A stretch of DNA of 64,000 bases from Proteiniphilum sp. Its GTDB lineage: Bacteria > Bacteroidota > Bacteroidia > Bacteroidales > Dysgonomonadaceae. Below are positions 48,013 to 57,101 of the stretch, one piece after another. Under the pieces are notes generated by a model. It saw only the letters and a program-made list of their open reading frames with translations, was not told where the DNA came from and ran no database searches. The position numbers were made by a program, and so were the translations under genes. Each line of letters begins with the position of its first letter. Position 1 is the first letter of the stretch. Where the stretch lies: assembly GCA_016839025.1 (NCBI GenBank), contig JADLKK010000001.1, forward strand, positions 1 to 64,000. Direction: 5' to 3'.

Positions 48013-48744
48013 ATGAAGATGAAGAAATTTTTCCTTTCAATGAGTGTCCTGGTAGTCACTCTCTTTATGAGCTCCTGCCTGGGGCTGGGAAGCCGCAATT
48101 ACAGTGAATCCTCGGTTGTCTACATAGATACGGAATCAGGTGTGAATTACGGTAAAACGCTTACTGGCCGTCTGATTACATCGGACAAGATCCAGGAGAT
48201 GATGCCGCAAACCTTTAAATTTTTCGCCTATAGCTGGGATGAAGAGTATGGTACCACATCCATTTCCGGAACACCGGTTGACAAGGTGGTCATTTCGGGT
48301 GATCCGGTTGATGTCGGATCTGCCTTTCTGACGCTCGCGGAACCACCTCAGGAGGAGGAGCCTGACAAGTTTGTTGATATCGATGATCCCTACTATGCAA
48401 ACAACAAACTGTATTTTGATGATCACTGGCTGTTTCAGTATGCCTATGAGGGCAGAAAAGAGGATGCCGCCGAGGTCACTCTTTACCTGGTTGAGGAGTC
48501 GGCGCAGTATGATGATGATGAGGTGTTGATAGAGATCCGCCTCGATGTCGTTGAGGGCCCCGGAACCGGATCACTTACCAAAAAAACCGAGATCGTTGCA
48601 GTGGATATGGGACCTTTGCGGGCATATTATGAGGCTCAGAGCCAAAACAAAAGAGATCTGAAGATACGGTTTCAGTTTCACAAGAAAGGTTCCACAGTAC
48701 CTGTGAAGTTGGGTGGCATCAACATGCTCACAATCGGTGAATAG
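48013..48744 (+). CDS. NigD-like lipoprotein
   Basis: A 243-residue protein with a lipoprotein signal (KKFFLSMSVLVVTLFMSSC) and a mature part resembling NigD-like Bacteroidota proteins: an early YVDTESG-type strand (VVYIDTESGVNYGKTLTGRL), a central acidic linker (EPPQEEEPDKFVDIDDP) and a C-terminal beta-rich domain ending KLGGINMLTIG. It follows the barrel-like protein by 16 bases and ends in a strong terminator, so it is the third gene of the sigma operon. The family has no established biochemical role. The NigD-like label is moderate. Confidence 0.55.
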   Translation: MKMKKFFLSMSVLVVTLFMSSCLGLGSRNYSESSVVYIDTESGVNYGKTLTGRLITSDKIQEMMPQTFKFFAYSWDEEYGTTSISGTPVDKVVISGDPVDVGSAFLTLAEPPQEEEPDKFVDIDDPYYANNKLYFDDHWLFQYAYEGRKEDAAEVTLYLVEESAQYDDDEVLIEIRLDVVEGPGTGSLTKKTEIVAVDMGPLRAYYEAQSQNKRDLKIRFQFHKKGSTVPVKLGGINMLTIGE

Positions 48745-48774
48745 GAATTAGCCTGTAGTCGAAATATCTTCCGG

Positions 48775-48811
48775 CAGCAGTCTTTTATGGTATAAAAGGC
48801 TGCTGTTTTTT
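48775..48811 (+). terminator. Terminator of the ECF sigma operon
   Basis: A stem of about 14 bp with one G-T pair (48775-48788 with 48792-48805) followed by six T residues. Confidence 0.9.
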
Positions 48812-48823
48812 ATTCCCCTCACA

Positions 48824-48855
48824 TTCGCATTATTAACAGGATTTGGTTACCTTTG
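48824..48855 (+). promoter_or_regulatory. Promoter of the Yip1-like/smpB operon
   Basis: TACCTTTG (48848-48855) with TTCG (48824-48827) 20 bases upstream, one mismatch from TTTG. The Yip1-like ATG is 21 bases downstream. Confidence 0.6.
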
Positions 48856-48875
48856 CACACCAAAATTGGAAAGTC

Positions 48876-49427
48876 ATGTGGAGAGAATTGTTCCTGACTA
48901 TTGCTCAACTGATTGTTGCATCGCCCATGGCATGGAAGGATCTGGAGAGAGAGGAGAGATCCCATGCCGATTTTCTCAATCGTTTTCTCTATCCTCTCTT
49001 CGGTCTGATTGCCTTTGCTGCTTTTGTCGGTGGTCTTTGGTTTACGCGGAACGGTGACCTGGAGAATGCGCTCAAGAACAGCATTGTATCCATCGTATCC
49101 GTTTTCGGTGCATTCTATATTGTTTCCTGGATGTTGAACGAGATCGCTGAACGGTTTGGGCTGGAGAAGAACCTCTCCCGTTTTCAACTGTTTACCGGTT
49201 TCTCATCTGTGGTGATGTATGCTTTGTACTGCCTTATCTCCTTTTTGCCGGAATTTTTCATCCTTTGGCTGCTGGCTCTCTATACGATCCATCTGGTCCA
49301 TATGGGGGCACTCTATTACCTGAAGGTGCCTGCAGAGAAAAGAGGATTTTTTATCATTGTCGCATCTGCTTTGGTAGTCCTGGCGCCTGTGTTCATCCAG
49401 ACTCTCTTCACTTTCATCATCCAGTAA
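48876..49427 (+). CDS. Yip1-domain integral membrane protein
   Basis: A 183-residue protein with five hydrophobic segments (for example [20 protein letters not shown] and [20 protein letters not shown]) preceded by a short cytoplasmic N-terminus with [12 protein letters not shown]. That PMxxWxxI/L-type motif and the helix layout fit the bacterial Yip1 family, whose role is unknown. The start at 48876 is chosen because it follows the -7 element. Its stop codon shares one base with the smpB start. Confidence 0.7.
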   Translation: MWRELFLTIAQLIVASPMAWKDLEREERSHADFLNRFLYPLFGLIAFAAFVGGLWFTRNGDLENALKNSIVSIVSVFGAFYIVSWMLNEIAERFGLEKNLSRFQLFTGFSSVVMYALYCLISFLPEFFILWLLALYTIHLVHMGALYYLKVPAEKRGFFIIVASALVVLAPVFIQTLFTFIIQ

Positions 49428-49879
49428 TGAAACAGTCAACTGTCAATATCAAAAACAAACGTGCTACCTTCGACTACGAGTTGGTGGAGACCTTCACGGC
49501 AGGCATGGTGCTTACCGGTACCGAGATCAAATCGATCCGCCTGGGAAAGGCCAGCCTGGTGGATAGCTATTGCCTGCTGGAAAGAGGGGAGTGCTGGGTT
49601 AGGAACATGCATATTGCCGAATATTTCTACGGCACGTACAACAACCACAACGCCCGTCGCGACCGCAAATTGCTGCTCAACAGGAAAGAGTTGCAGAAGC
49701 TGTTGCGGCTCACCCGTGAAACCGGATTCACCATCATTCCGGTAAGGCTTTTCATCAATGAGAAGGGATTGGCAAAGCTGGTGATTGCTGTGGCAAAAGG
49801 GAAGAAGCAGTATGACAAGCGGCAGTCCATCAGGGAGAAAGAGGATAAGCGGTCGATGGAGAGAATGTTTAAGCAGTAG
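49427..49879 (+). CDS. smpB: SsrA-binding protein SmpB
   Basis: A 150-residue tmRNA partner in trans-translation. The N-terminal [59 protein letters not shown] and the C-terminal basic tail ([20 protein letters not shown]) that enters the ribosomal mRNA channel are all present. The start is the ATG of TAATG, overlapping the previous stop by one base; a longer in-frame reading upstream is inside the Yip1-like gene. The tmRNA gene is not in this window. Confidence 0.97.
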   Translation: MKQSTVNIKNKRATFDYELVETFTAGMVLTGTEIKSIRLGKASLVDSYCLLERGECWVRNMHIAEYFYGTYNNHNARRDRKLLLNRKELQKLLRLTRETGFTIIPVRLFINEKGLAKLVIAVAKGKKQYDKRQSIREKEDKRSMERMFKQ

Positions 49880-49882
49880 CCG

Positions 49883-50818
49883 ATGCATCAGCTCTTCTGG
49901 AAAAAGATACTGCTCCAAAACGCCGGCAAGGCGGGGCGCACGACCCTCTGGCTGCTGCGTATGATCCTGCCCATTTCTCTGTTGGTGCGTTTGCTCGATT
50001 ATTTTGGTCTCCTCGCCTGGCTTGCCGGATTCCTCGACCCGCTTTTTGTCAACATGGGGCTGCCGGGTAGTACCGCCATCGTTTTCATCACCAGCATCTT
50101 TCTGCCGCTTTATGCTCCGCTGGCAATCATCACCTCGCTGTCTATCACCCTGCGGGAGTTGACCATCCTGGCACTGATGTGCCAGATATCCCACAACCTG
50201 CCGGTGGAAAGTGCCATCCAGGCAAAGACAGGCACCTCCTTTCAGGCTATGACACTGCTGCGGATCACCATGAGTATCCTTGTGGGGCTGCTGCTCAACC
50301 TGATCCTTCCCCCTGAGATGGGGATGCCGCTTTTCGCACAGAGCAGCATGGCGCCCATCACCTCTGTAGGCACACTCCTGTTCCTCTGGTTGAAAAGTTC
50401 CCTGCATATCTCCCTGTTGATCCTGGTGATCGTCTTTGCGCTGAATCTGCTCTACAGTCTGTTGGAGGCCAACAGGCTGGTGCCCCGAGTGAGCAAGGCT
50501 ATTGAACCGCTGCTCGCCTTTTTCGGACTCCCCAGGAACACTGCCTTCCTCTGGTTGATTGGCTATATTGTGGGATTGGCTTACGGGGGAGCGTTGATGA
50601 TAGATCAGATGAAAGAAGGGAAGGTAACCCGCTCGGAGGCCAATCTGCTGAATCATCACCTGGCGGTTTCACATTCGGTGTTGGAGGACAACTTGTTGTT
50701 TGTGGCGCTTGGCGTCTCCCTCTGGTGGATTCTGGCGGTGCGTTTCGGAATAGCCTTTGCAGTAGTATGGATCAGGCGCTTCTGGCTTACGATCAGGGGC
50801 AGGCATGTTACTTTTTAG
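49883..50818 (+). CDS. Nucleoside recognition (Gate) domain membrane protein
   Basis: A 311-residue polytopic protein with two copies of the Gate/nucleoside-recognition pattern: LLDYFGLLAWLAGFLDPLF with GLPGSTAIVFITSIFLPL in the first half, and a related arrangement (VSKAIEPLLAFFGLPRNTAF, WLIGYIVGLAYGGALM) in the second. Such proteins resemble spore maturation proteins SpmA/SpmB and are probable transporters. The transported molecule is unknown. It follows smpB by 3 bases. Confidence 0.8.
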   Translation: MHQLFWKKILLQNAGKAGRTTLWLLRMILPISLLVRLLDYFGLLAWLAGFLDPLFVNMGLPGSTAIVFITSIFLPLYAPLAIITSLSITLRELTILALMCQISHNLPVESAIQAKTGTSFQAMTLLRITMSILVGLLLNLILPPEMGMPLFAQSSMAPITSVGTLLFLWLKSSLHISLLILVIVFALNLLYSLLEANRLVPRVSKAIEPLLAFFGLPRNTAFLWLIGYIVGLAYGGALMIDQMKEGKVTRSEANLLNHHLAVSHSVLEDNLLFVALGVSLWWILAVRFGIAFAVVWIRRFWLTIRGRHVTF

Positions 50819-50825
50819 CGCGCTT

Positions 50826-50859
50826 TTTGCCGCTATGTCGGAATGAATGGTTATTTTTG
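50826..50859 (+). promoter_or_regulatory. Possible metH promoter
   Basis: TTTG (50826-50829) and TATTTTTG (50852-50859) are separated by 22 bases, slightly longer than ideal, and lie 44 bases before metH. No cobalamin riboswitch fits in the short gap. Confidence 0.45.
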
Positions 50860-50902
50860 GGGTTATCAATAGAGTAGAGAAGAGCATTTACATACAGATC
50901 CT

Positions 50903-53900
50903 ATGCACAAGATTGAACAGATCCTGACCGATCGTATCCTGATCCTCGATGGGGCAATGGGTACGATGATACAACGATATGGCCTTACCGAGGCCGATTT
51001 CCGGGGTGAGCGGTTCATCAATTCACCCAAATTGCTGAAGGGCAACAACGACCTGCTTTCCATCACCCGTCCCGATGTGGTCAGCGCCATTCACAGGCAG
51101 TATCTCGAGGCGGGTGCCGACATCATCGAGACCAACACCTTCAATGCTACTGCCATCTCCATGCAGGATTACGGCATGAGCCACCTGGCCGCAGAGATCA
51201 ACTTTGCCGCCGCACGGCTGGCACGGGAGGCGGCCGGCGAGTATACCCGCAAAACGCCCCATAAGCCCCGTTTCGTGGCCGGTTCGATCGGTCCCACCAA
51301 CAAGACCGCATCGATGAGTCCCCGCGTGGAGGATCCGATGTACCGTGCGGCCACCTTTGACGACTTCCGGAAAGCTTACCACGAGCAGATCACCGCCCTG
51401 GTGAAGGGTGGGGTGGACCTGCTGCTGATAGAGACCATCTTTGACACGCTCAACGCCAAGGCGGCGATCTTTGCTGCCCGTGAGGTGGCTGCCGAAACAG
51501 GTGTTGATACGCCGCTCATGCTCTCGGTGACCATTACCGACCGGGCCGGCAGAACCCTCTCGGGGCAGACACTGGAGGCATTCGTGGCCTCCGTGAGCCA
51601 TGCGAAGCCCCTTTCCATCGGGCTGAACTGCTCCTTCGGTGCGGCCGACCTGAAACCCTACGTGAAGGAGTTGGGTCGCATCGCCCCCTTCTACATCAGT
51701 GCCTATCCCAATGCGGGACTGCCCAACCAACTGGGCGAATACGACGAGACGCCTGAGAAGATGGCGCTGCAGATCAGGGAGTTTATGGAAGAGGGACTGG
51801 TCAACATCATCGGTGGCTGCTGCGGTACCACCCCCGACCATATTGCCCGCTACGTGGCGATGGCGGAGAGTGCACCGTCCCACCGGAAGGCAGAACCCCC
51901 TGCTTACCTGCAACTCTCTGGGCTGGAGATGCTGGAGGTCTCTCCCCTCATCAACTTCATGAACATTGGTGAGCGCTGCAACGTGGCTGGCTCGCGTCGT
52001 TTCCTGCGACTGATACAGGAGAAGAAATATGAGGAGGCGCTCGACATTGCCCGCCGCCAGGTGGAGGATGGAGCCCAGGCTCTCGACATCAATATGGATG
52101 AGGGGCTGCTGGAGGGAGCAGAGGAGATGACCCGCTTTCTCAACCTGCTGGCTTCCGACCCCGATGTGTCGCGGGTACCCATCATGATCGACTCCTCCAA
52201 GTGGGAGGTGTTGGAGGCGGGACTGAAATGCGTGCAGGGCAAATCGATCGTCAACTCCATCTCACTCAAGAACGGCGAGGAGGAGTTTCTGCAGGAGGCC
52301 CTGCTGGCGCAGCGATATGGTGCGGCAGTGGTGGTGATGGCTTTCGACGAGACCGGCCAGGCCGACACCTTCGAGCGGCGCACGGAGATCTGCAGCCGAG
52401 CCTACAAGCTGCTTACCGGTAATGGCTTTGATCCCAGGGATATCATCTTCGACCCCAATGTGCTGGCCATCGCCACCGGCATCGAGGAGCACCGCAATTA
52501 CGGCGTGGATTATATCCGCACCGTGCGCTGGATCAAGAAAAATCTGCCCCACACCAAGGTGAGCGGCGGGGTGAGCAACCTCTCCTTCTCCTTCCGCGGC
52601 AACGAGTCGGTGCGGGAGATGATGCATTCCGTCTTTCTCTATCATGCCATCGCTGCCGGGCTGGACATGGGTATCGTCAATCCGGGACAGTCGGTGATCT
52701 ACGAGGATATCCCTGCCGATGTGCGGGAGCTGATGGAGGATGCTGTTCTCAACCGAAGGGAGGATGCCACCGAGCGGCTGATGGAGTATGCCGAGAAGAT
52801 CAAGGGAAATAAATCGCAGGAAGGAGATGCTGTCAAAGCGGTGGAGTGGCGTCAGCTGCCGCTGGAAGAGCGTCTGGGTCACGCCCTGGTGAAAGGGATC
52901 GGCGATTACATGGAGGAGGATCTGGCGGAGGCGCTGGAGGTCTATCCCCGGGCGGTGGATATCATCGACAAGCCGCTGATGGACGGGATGAACCGCGTAG
53001 GAGACCTCTTCGGGTCGGGGAAGATGTTCCTGCCCCAGGTGGTGAAGGCTGCCCGCACCATGAAGAAAGCAGTGGCGATCCTGCAGCCGGTGATAGAGGC
53101 AGAAAAAACAACGGAAGGGACTTCACAGAAAGCAGGCAAGATCGTGCTGGCCACGGTGAAGGGGGACGTGCACGACATCGGCAAGAACATCGTCTCCATC
53201 ATCCTGGCCTGCAACAACTACGAGATCATCGACCTGGGAGTGATGGTTCCTCCCGAGCAGATCATCGAAGTGGTGAAAAGGGAGAACCCCGATATGGTAG
53301 GCCTCAGTGGACTGATCACTCCCTCACTGGAGGAGATGGCGGTGGTGGCCGCCGAGATGGAGAAGGAAGGCTTTACACTGCCCCTTCTGATTGGCGGAGC
53401 AACCACCTCAAAGCTGCATACAGCCCTCAGGATTGAACCCAGATATGCTGCCGGACCGGTGGTTTATGTGAAGGATGCTTCGCAGAGTCCCTCCGCAGTG
53501 GCCAACCTGATGAATGCAGAGAACAGGGATACCTATATCCATAAGATACGCGAGGAGTATGCATTGATGCGTGAGCACCGTGCGCAGAAGCAGGTGAAGC
53601 TGGTCTCCCTGGCTGAGGCAAGGGAGCATCCCTTCCGCATCGACTGGCAGGGGTGGCAACCTTCCCTGCCCCTCAAGCCGGGGCGGACGGTACTGCGCGA
53701 CATTCCGGTGTCGGAGATCATTCCCTATATCGATTGGAAGTTTTTCTTCCATGCCTGGAACCTTTCGGCCAAGTTCCACACTGTGACACGCGTTGACCGT
53801 TGTGAACGCTGCCGTGCCGAGTGGGTAGCTACTTATCGAGGAGAGGAGAAGGAGAAGGCACTCGAGGCGGCCCGTCTCTACGATGATGCCTGTGATATCC

Positions 53901-54595
53901 TGCAGCGCTTTCGGGAAGAGGATGTTGATTATGTCCGGGCGGTGTTTGGTCTCTATGAGGCGATCAGTTTCGACGATACCATACTGATCGGAGGAAAACC
54001 GTTCCCTTTCCTGCGGCAACAAAAGGAAAACGAGCAGCAAACCTATTTCTGTCTGAGCGACTTCATCGCGCCTCGCGAGAGCGGAATCACCGATTGGATT
54101 GGCGCCTTTGCCGTAACCGGAGGTGCCGGCGCCGATACCCTGCTCCAGCATTTTGAAGAGGAGGGTGATGCCTTTTCCTCCCTGTTGGTGAAGTCGCTGC
54201 TCGATCGTCTTGCTGAAGCTGCCACCGAGTGGCTTCATATGAAGGTGCGTCGTGGATATTGGGGATGTGCTGCCGGGGAGGCACTTACCGTGGCGGAGAT
54301 GTTTGCCGTGAAATATGATGGGATCCGCCCTGCGGTGGGATACCCTTCCATCCCCGACCAGACGGTTAACTTCCTGCTGCACGACCTGCTGAAGAGTGAT
54401 GAGATTGGTATCTCCCTTACCGAGAACGGGGTGATGTATCCCAATGCCTCGGTGAGCGGCCTCTTCTTTGCCCACCCGCAGTCGAAGTACTTCGCCATCG
54501 GTGAGATATCGGAAGAGCAGGTTTCCGATTATGCCCGGCGCAGGGGAAGCGATGCCGAAAGCATCCGTAAGTTCCTGCTGGCAAATCTGGTCTAA
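50903..54595 (+). CDS. metH: Cobalamin-dependent methionine synthase
   Basis: A full-length 1230-residue MetH with four modules. The homocysteine-binding barrel (residues about 1-320) includes [14 protein letters not shown] and the zinc cysteines in NCSFGAADL and [11 protein letters not shown]. The methyltetrahydrofolate domain includes [17 protein letters not shown]. The cobalamin domain includes DVHDIGKNI, whose His is the lower axial ligand, and [12 protein letters not shown]. The C-terminal reactivation domain includes [12 protein letters not shown] and [14 protein letters not shown], which binds S-adenosylmethionine. No truncation is visible. The organism must obtain or make vitamin B12. 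Confidence 0.98.
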   Translation: MHKIEQILTDRILILDGAMGTMIQRYGLTEADFRGERFINSPKLLKGNNDLLSITRPDVVSAIHRQYLEAGADIIETNTFNATAISMQDYGMSHLAAEINFAAARLAREAAGEYTRKTPHKPRFVAGSIGPTNKTASMSPRVEDPMYRAATFDDFRKAYHEQITALVKGGVDLLLIETIFDTLNAKAAIFAAREVAAETGVDTPLMLSVTITDRAGRTLSGQTLEAFVASVSHAKPLSIGLNCSFGAADLKPYVKELGRIAPFYISAYPNAGLPNQLGEYDETPEKMALQIREFMEEGLVNIIGGCCGTTPDHIARYVAMAESAPSHRKAEPPAYLQLSGLEMLEVSPLINFMNIGERCNVAGSRRFLRLIQEKKYEEALDIARRQVEDGAQALDINMDEGLLEGAEEMTRFLNLLASDPDVSRVPIMIDSSKWEVLEAGLKCVQGKSIVNSISLKNGEEEFLQEALLAQRYGAAVVVMAFDETGQADTFERRTEICSRAYKLLTGNGFDPRDIIFDPNVLAIATGIEEHRNYGVDYIRTVRWIKKNLPHTKVSGGVSNLSFSFRGNESVREMMHSVFLYHAIAAGLDMGIVNPGQSVIYEDIPADVRELMEDAVLNRREDATERLMEYAEKIKGNKSQEGDAVKAVEWRQLPLEERLGHALVKGIGDYMEEDLAEALEVYPRAVDIIDKPLMDGMNRVGDLFGSGKMFLPQVVKAARTMKKAVAILQPVIEAEKTTEGTSQKAGKIVLATVKGDVHDIGKNIVSIILACNNYEIIDLGVMVPPEQIIEVVKRENPDMVGLSGLITPSLEEMAVVAAEMEKEGFTLPLLIGGATTSKLHTALRIEPRYAAGPVVYVKDASQSPSAVANLMNAENRDTYIHKIREEYALMREHRAQKQVKLVSLAEAREHPFRIDWQGWQPSLPLKPGRTVLRDIPVSEIIPYIDWKFFFHAWNLSAKFHTVTRVDRCERCRAEWVATYRGEEKEKALEAARLYDDACDILQRFREEDVDYVRAVFGLYEAISFDDTILIGGKPFPFLRQQKENEQQTYFCLSDFIAPRESGITDWIGAFAVTGGAGADTLLQHFEEEGDAFSSLLVKSLLDRLAEAATEWLHMKVRRGYWGCAAGEALTVAEMFAVKYDGIRPAVGYPSIPDQTVNFLLHDLLKSDEIGISLTENGVMYPNASVSGLFFAHPQSKYFAIGEISEEQVSDYARRRGSDAESIRKFLLANLV

Positions 54596-54600
54596 ATACC

Positions 54601-54608
54601 TATCTTTG
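54601..54608 (+). promoter_or_regulatory. -7 element for the threonine aldolase gene
   Basis: TATCTTTG followed by CACC lies directly after the metH stop codon and 20 bases before the next ATG. The -33 region would fall inside metH and has no TTTG. Confidence 0.45.
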
Positions 54609-54628
54609 CACCTTCAAATGAATCTCCT

Positions 54629-55660
54629 ATGCGAAGTTTTGGAAGTGACAACAACTCGGGTGTAGACCCCCGTATTCTGGAAGCCCTGGCGGAAGCCAAT
54701 GGCGGTCATGCAATCGCCTATGGTGATGATCCCTGGACGGCTGAAGCTGCCGGCGTGGTGCGGGAGCTGCTGGGTGAGGAATCCATAGAACCCTTCTTTC
54801 TGTTCAATGGTACGGGTGCCAATGTGGTAGCGCTGCAGGCTTGCACGATGCCGTTCCACTCTATCCTCTGCGCTGCCACGGCCCATATCGCGGTGGATGA
54901 GTGCGGAGCACCGGTGAAACTGACGGGGGCATCACTAAGGGAGATCGCTACCCCCGATGGAAAGCTCACTCCGGAGCTGGTTCGCCCACACCTCCATGGG
55001 TTCGGCTTTGAACATCACTCACAGCCAAGGGTGATTGCCATCTCTCAGACTACCGAGCTGGGTACTTGCTACACGCCCGATGAGATCGGGGCACTGGCAG
55101 ATCTGGCGCACAGGCACGGGATGTTTCTTTTCGTGGATGGGACGCGCATTGCCAACGCCTGTGCGACCCTCAATGTCTCGGTAAGGGCGATGACCGTTGG
55201 GTGTGGGGTGGACATCTTTACCCTGGGAGGCACCAAGAACGGGCTGATGTTTGGTGAAGTGCTGATACCCCTGCGGGCGGAGCTGGCACAGCATATCCGC
55301 TATTACCGAAAGCAAACCACCCAGCTATACTCCAAGATGCGTTACATTGCCGCGCAGTTTATCCCCTACCTGCGGGAAGGAATCTGGCTGGAGAATGCAC
55401 GCCGCTCCAATGCCGCCGCACAGATGCTATATGATGAGATGAATAGCGTGAAGGGGATTGAGATCACACAAAAGGTAGAGTCGAATGCGATCTTCTTCAT
55501 CCTTCCCAGGAGAGTGACGGATCGTTTGCGGGAGCGCTATTTCTTCTACGACTGGGATGAAAGCCGCAATGAGATGCGGCTGGTATGTTCCTGGGATACC
55601 ACGGAAGAGGATATCCGCCAGTTTTCAGAATATCTTTTCAAGCTGACAGCTGACGGCTGA
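54629..55660 (+). CDS. ltaE: Low-specificity L-threonine aldolase (PLP enzyme)
   Basis: A 343-residue fold-type I PLP enzyme of the beta-eliminating lyase/threonine aldolase family, cleaving threonine or allo-threonine to glycine and acetaldehyde. Markers are SDNNSGVDPRILEAL and YGDDPWT at the N-terminus, LFVDGTRIANA, and the PLP Lys in FTLGGTKNGLMFGEVL. The protein ends in the small C-terminal domain. The glycine product could supply one-carbon units to the adjacent methionine synthase (inference). Substrate stereochemistry cannot be read. Confidence 0.88.
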   Translation: MRSFGSDNNSGVDPRILEALAEANGGHAIAYGDDPWTAEAAGVVRELLGEESIEPFFLFNGTGANVVALQACTMPFHSILCAATAHIAVDECGAPVKLTGASLREIATPDGKLTPELVRPHLHGFGFEHHSQPRVIAISQTTELGTCYTPDEIGALADLAHRHGMFLFVDGTRIANACATLNVSVRAMTVGCGVDIFTLGGTKNGLMFGEVLIPLRAELAQHIRYYRKQTTQLYSKMRYIAAQFIPYLREGIWLENARRSNAAAQMLYDEMNSVKGIEITQKVESNAIFFILPRRVTDRLRERYFFYDWDESRNEMRLVCSWDTTEEDIRQFSEYLFKLTADG

Positions 55661-55700
55661 TAGCTTACACCTTTATTGCTTATAGCTAAAAATTAAAACA

Positions 55701-56264
55701 ATGTTCGATTTTCTAGACATCTATCCCTGGCTGCTGCCTGTCATCATCTTCTTCGGGCGCGTGATTGATGTGTCTCTGGGGACACTTCGCATCATCTTCG
55801 TCTCGAAGGGTGAAAAATACAAAGCTCCCCTGATTGGCTTTGTGGAAGTGTTCATTTGGGTTGTGGTGATCTCACAGATCCTTTCCAGGGCCAATGACAT
55901 GTTGGCTTACCTCTCTTATGCCGCCGGATATGCTTCGGGGAACTATATGGGGATCTTGCTTGAGCAGAGAATTGCATATGGGATCGTGCTCTGCCGCATC
56001 TATACGCAGAAGAATGGGACCGAACTGGTACAGATACTCAATAAGCTGGATTTTGGGGCTACATTGACGCATGGCGTCGGATCAACCGATGCCGTCGACA
56101 TCATTGAAACGGTGATTGATCGGAAGGAGATGAAAACCTTGGAGCGTACGCTCAACGAATTCGACAGAAATATATTCTACGTGGTGGAGGATGTACGTAC
56201 CCGTCAGAATGGGATCTTCCCCAAGCGTAAGTCGATCCTGGCGCAGTGGCGACTGGGAAAGTAG
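55701..56264 (+). CDS. DUF2179/DUF5698 membrane protein (UPF0316 family)
   Basis: A 187-residue protein with three membrane helices in the first 100 residues (WLLPVIIFFGRVIDVSLGTLR opening, then VEVFIWVVVISQIL and ASGNYMGILLEQRI). A C-terminal soluble DUF2179-like domain follows (GATLTHGVGSTDAVDIIETV, VVEDVRTRQNG). The GRVIDVSLGTLRIIF start is typical of UPF0316. Function unknown; DUF2179 domains in other proteins bind nucleotides, so a ligand-regulated membrane protein is plausible. It ends 1 base before the convergent mazG. Confidence 0.8.
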   Translation: MFDFLDIYPWLLPVIIFFGRVIDVSLGTLRIIFVSKGEKYKAPLIGFVEVFIWVVVISQILSRANDMLAYLSYAAGYASGNYMGILLEQRIAYGIVLCRIYTQKNGTELVQILNKLDFGATLTHGVGSTDAVDIIETVIDRKEMKTLERTLNEFDRNIFYVVEDVRTRQNGIFPKRKSILAQWRLGK

Positions 56265-56265
56265 G

Positions 56266-57054
56266 TCAGCCTCGTTCGATCTTTTTTGCCTCCTGCCAGA
56301 TAGCCTCCATCTCTTCCAGTTTCACCTCTTTCAATGGGCGTCCCTGTTCGCGGAGGCGTTGTTCCATATAGTTGAAGCGGCAGATGAACTTGCGGTTGGT
56401 CCGCTCCAGTGCGTTGTCGGGGTTCACCCTGTAGAGACGGGCGGCATTGATGATGCTGAAGAGCATGTCCCCGAATTCGGCTTCCATCCTGTCGGCATCC
56501 ATCTCTTCGATTTCAGCCTCCAACTCACCCAGCTCCTCTTTCACCTTCTCCCACACATCATGCCGCTCGTTCCAGTCGAAACCGGCATTGCGCGCCTTGT
56601 CCTGTATGCGGTAAGCTTTCACCAGCGAGGGAAGTGCGGCGGGAACCCCTTCCAGCACGGTTTTGTTGCCACCTTTCTCCTTCAGCTTGATCTGCTCCCA
56701 GCTCTTTTCTACCATGCCGGCCGAGTCGGCCGACTGGTCGCCGAAGACATGGGGGTGGCGGAAGATCAGTTTGTCGCAGATGGCGTGGCAGACATCCCCG
56801 ATGTCGAACGCCTCCTTCTCCTCGCCGATCTTCGAATAGAAGACCACATGCAACAGCAGGTCGCCAAGCTCTTTCTTGATCTCCGGGTTGTCACCGGCAA
56901 TGATCGCCTCTGCCAGCTCATAGGTCTCCTCGATGGTGTTGGCCCGCAGACTCTCGTTGGTCTGTTCGCGGTCCCAGGGGCACTTCTCCCGCAGCTCATC
57001 CATCACGTCGAGCAGTCGCCCGAATGCTTCCATTTTCTCTTCTCTCGTGTGCAT
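56266..57054 (-). CDS. mazG: Nucleoside triphosphate pyrophosphohydrolase MazG
   Basis: A 262-residue all-alpha NTP pyrophosphatase with two MazG domains that removes aberrant nucleotides. The first domain shows CPWDREQTNESLRANTIEE and the metal-binding Glu/Asp set in EETYELAEAI and ELGDLLLHVVFYSKI. The second repeats the pattern with KEELGELEAEI and EFGDMLFSIINAARL. It lies 47 bases after dsbD on the same strand and is likely co-transcribed. Confidence 0.94.
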   Translation of the reverse strand: MHTREEKMEAFGRLLDVMDELREKCPWDREQTNESLRANTIEETYELAEAIIAGDNPEIKKELGDLLLHVVFYSKIGEEKEAFDIGDVCHAICDKLIFRHPHVFGDQSADSAGMVEKSWEQIKLKEKGGNKTVLEGVPAALPSLVKAYRIQDKARNAGFDWNERHDVWEKVKEELGELEAEIEEMDADRMEAEFGDMLFSIINAARLYRVNPDNALERTNRKFICRFNYMEQRLREQGRPLKEVKLEEMEAIWQEAKKIERG

Positions 57055-57101
57055 ATCTGAAGGGGCAGAGACGACACCGGGCCGCCTCTCTATTAAGGTT
57101 G

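Noticed and set aside
49436-50659. 407-codon antisense open frame over smpB and the Gate-domain gene
   Set aside because: The composition (many Gln, His and Arg) is that of a shadow frame opposite a membrane protein, and both opposite genes are well supported.
50819-50902. Cobalamin riboswitch before metH
   Set aside because: The 84-base gap is too short and lacks a B12-box-like sequence.
53408-54475. 355-codon antisense open frame within metH
   Set aside because: It lies fully inside the conserved MetH activation region and resembles no family.
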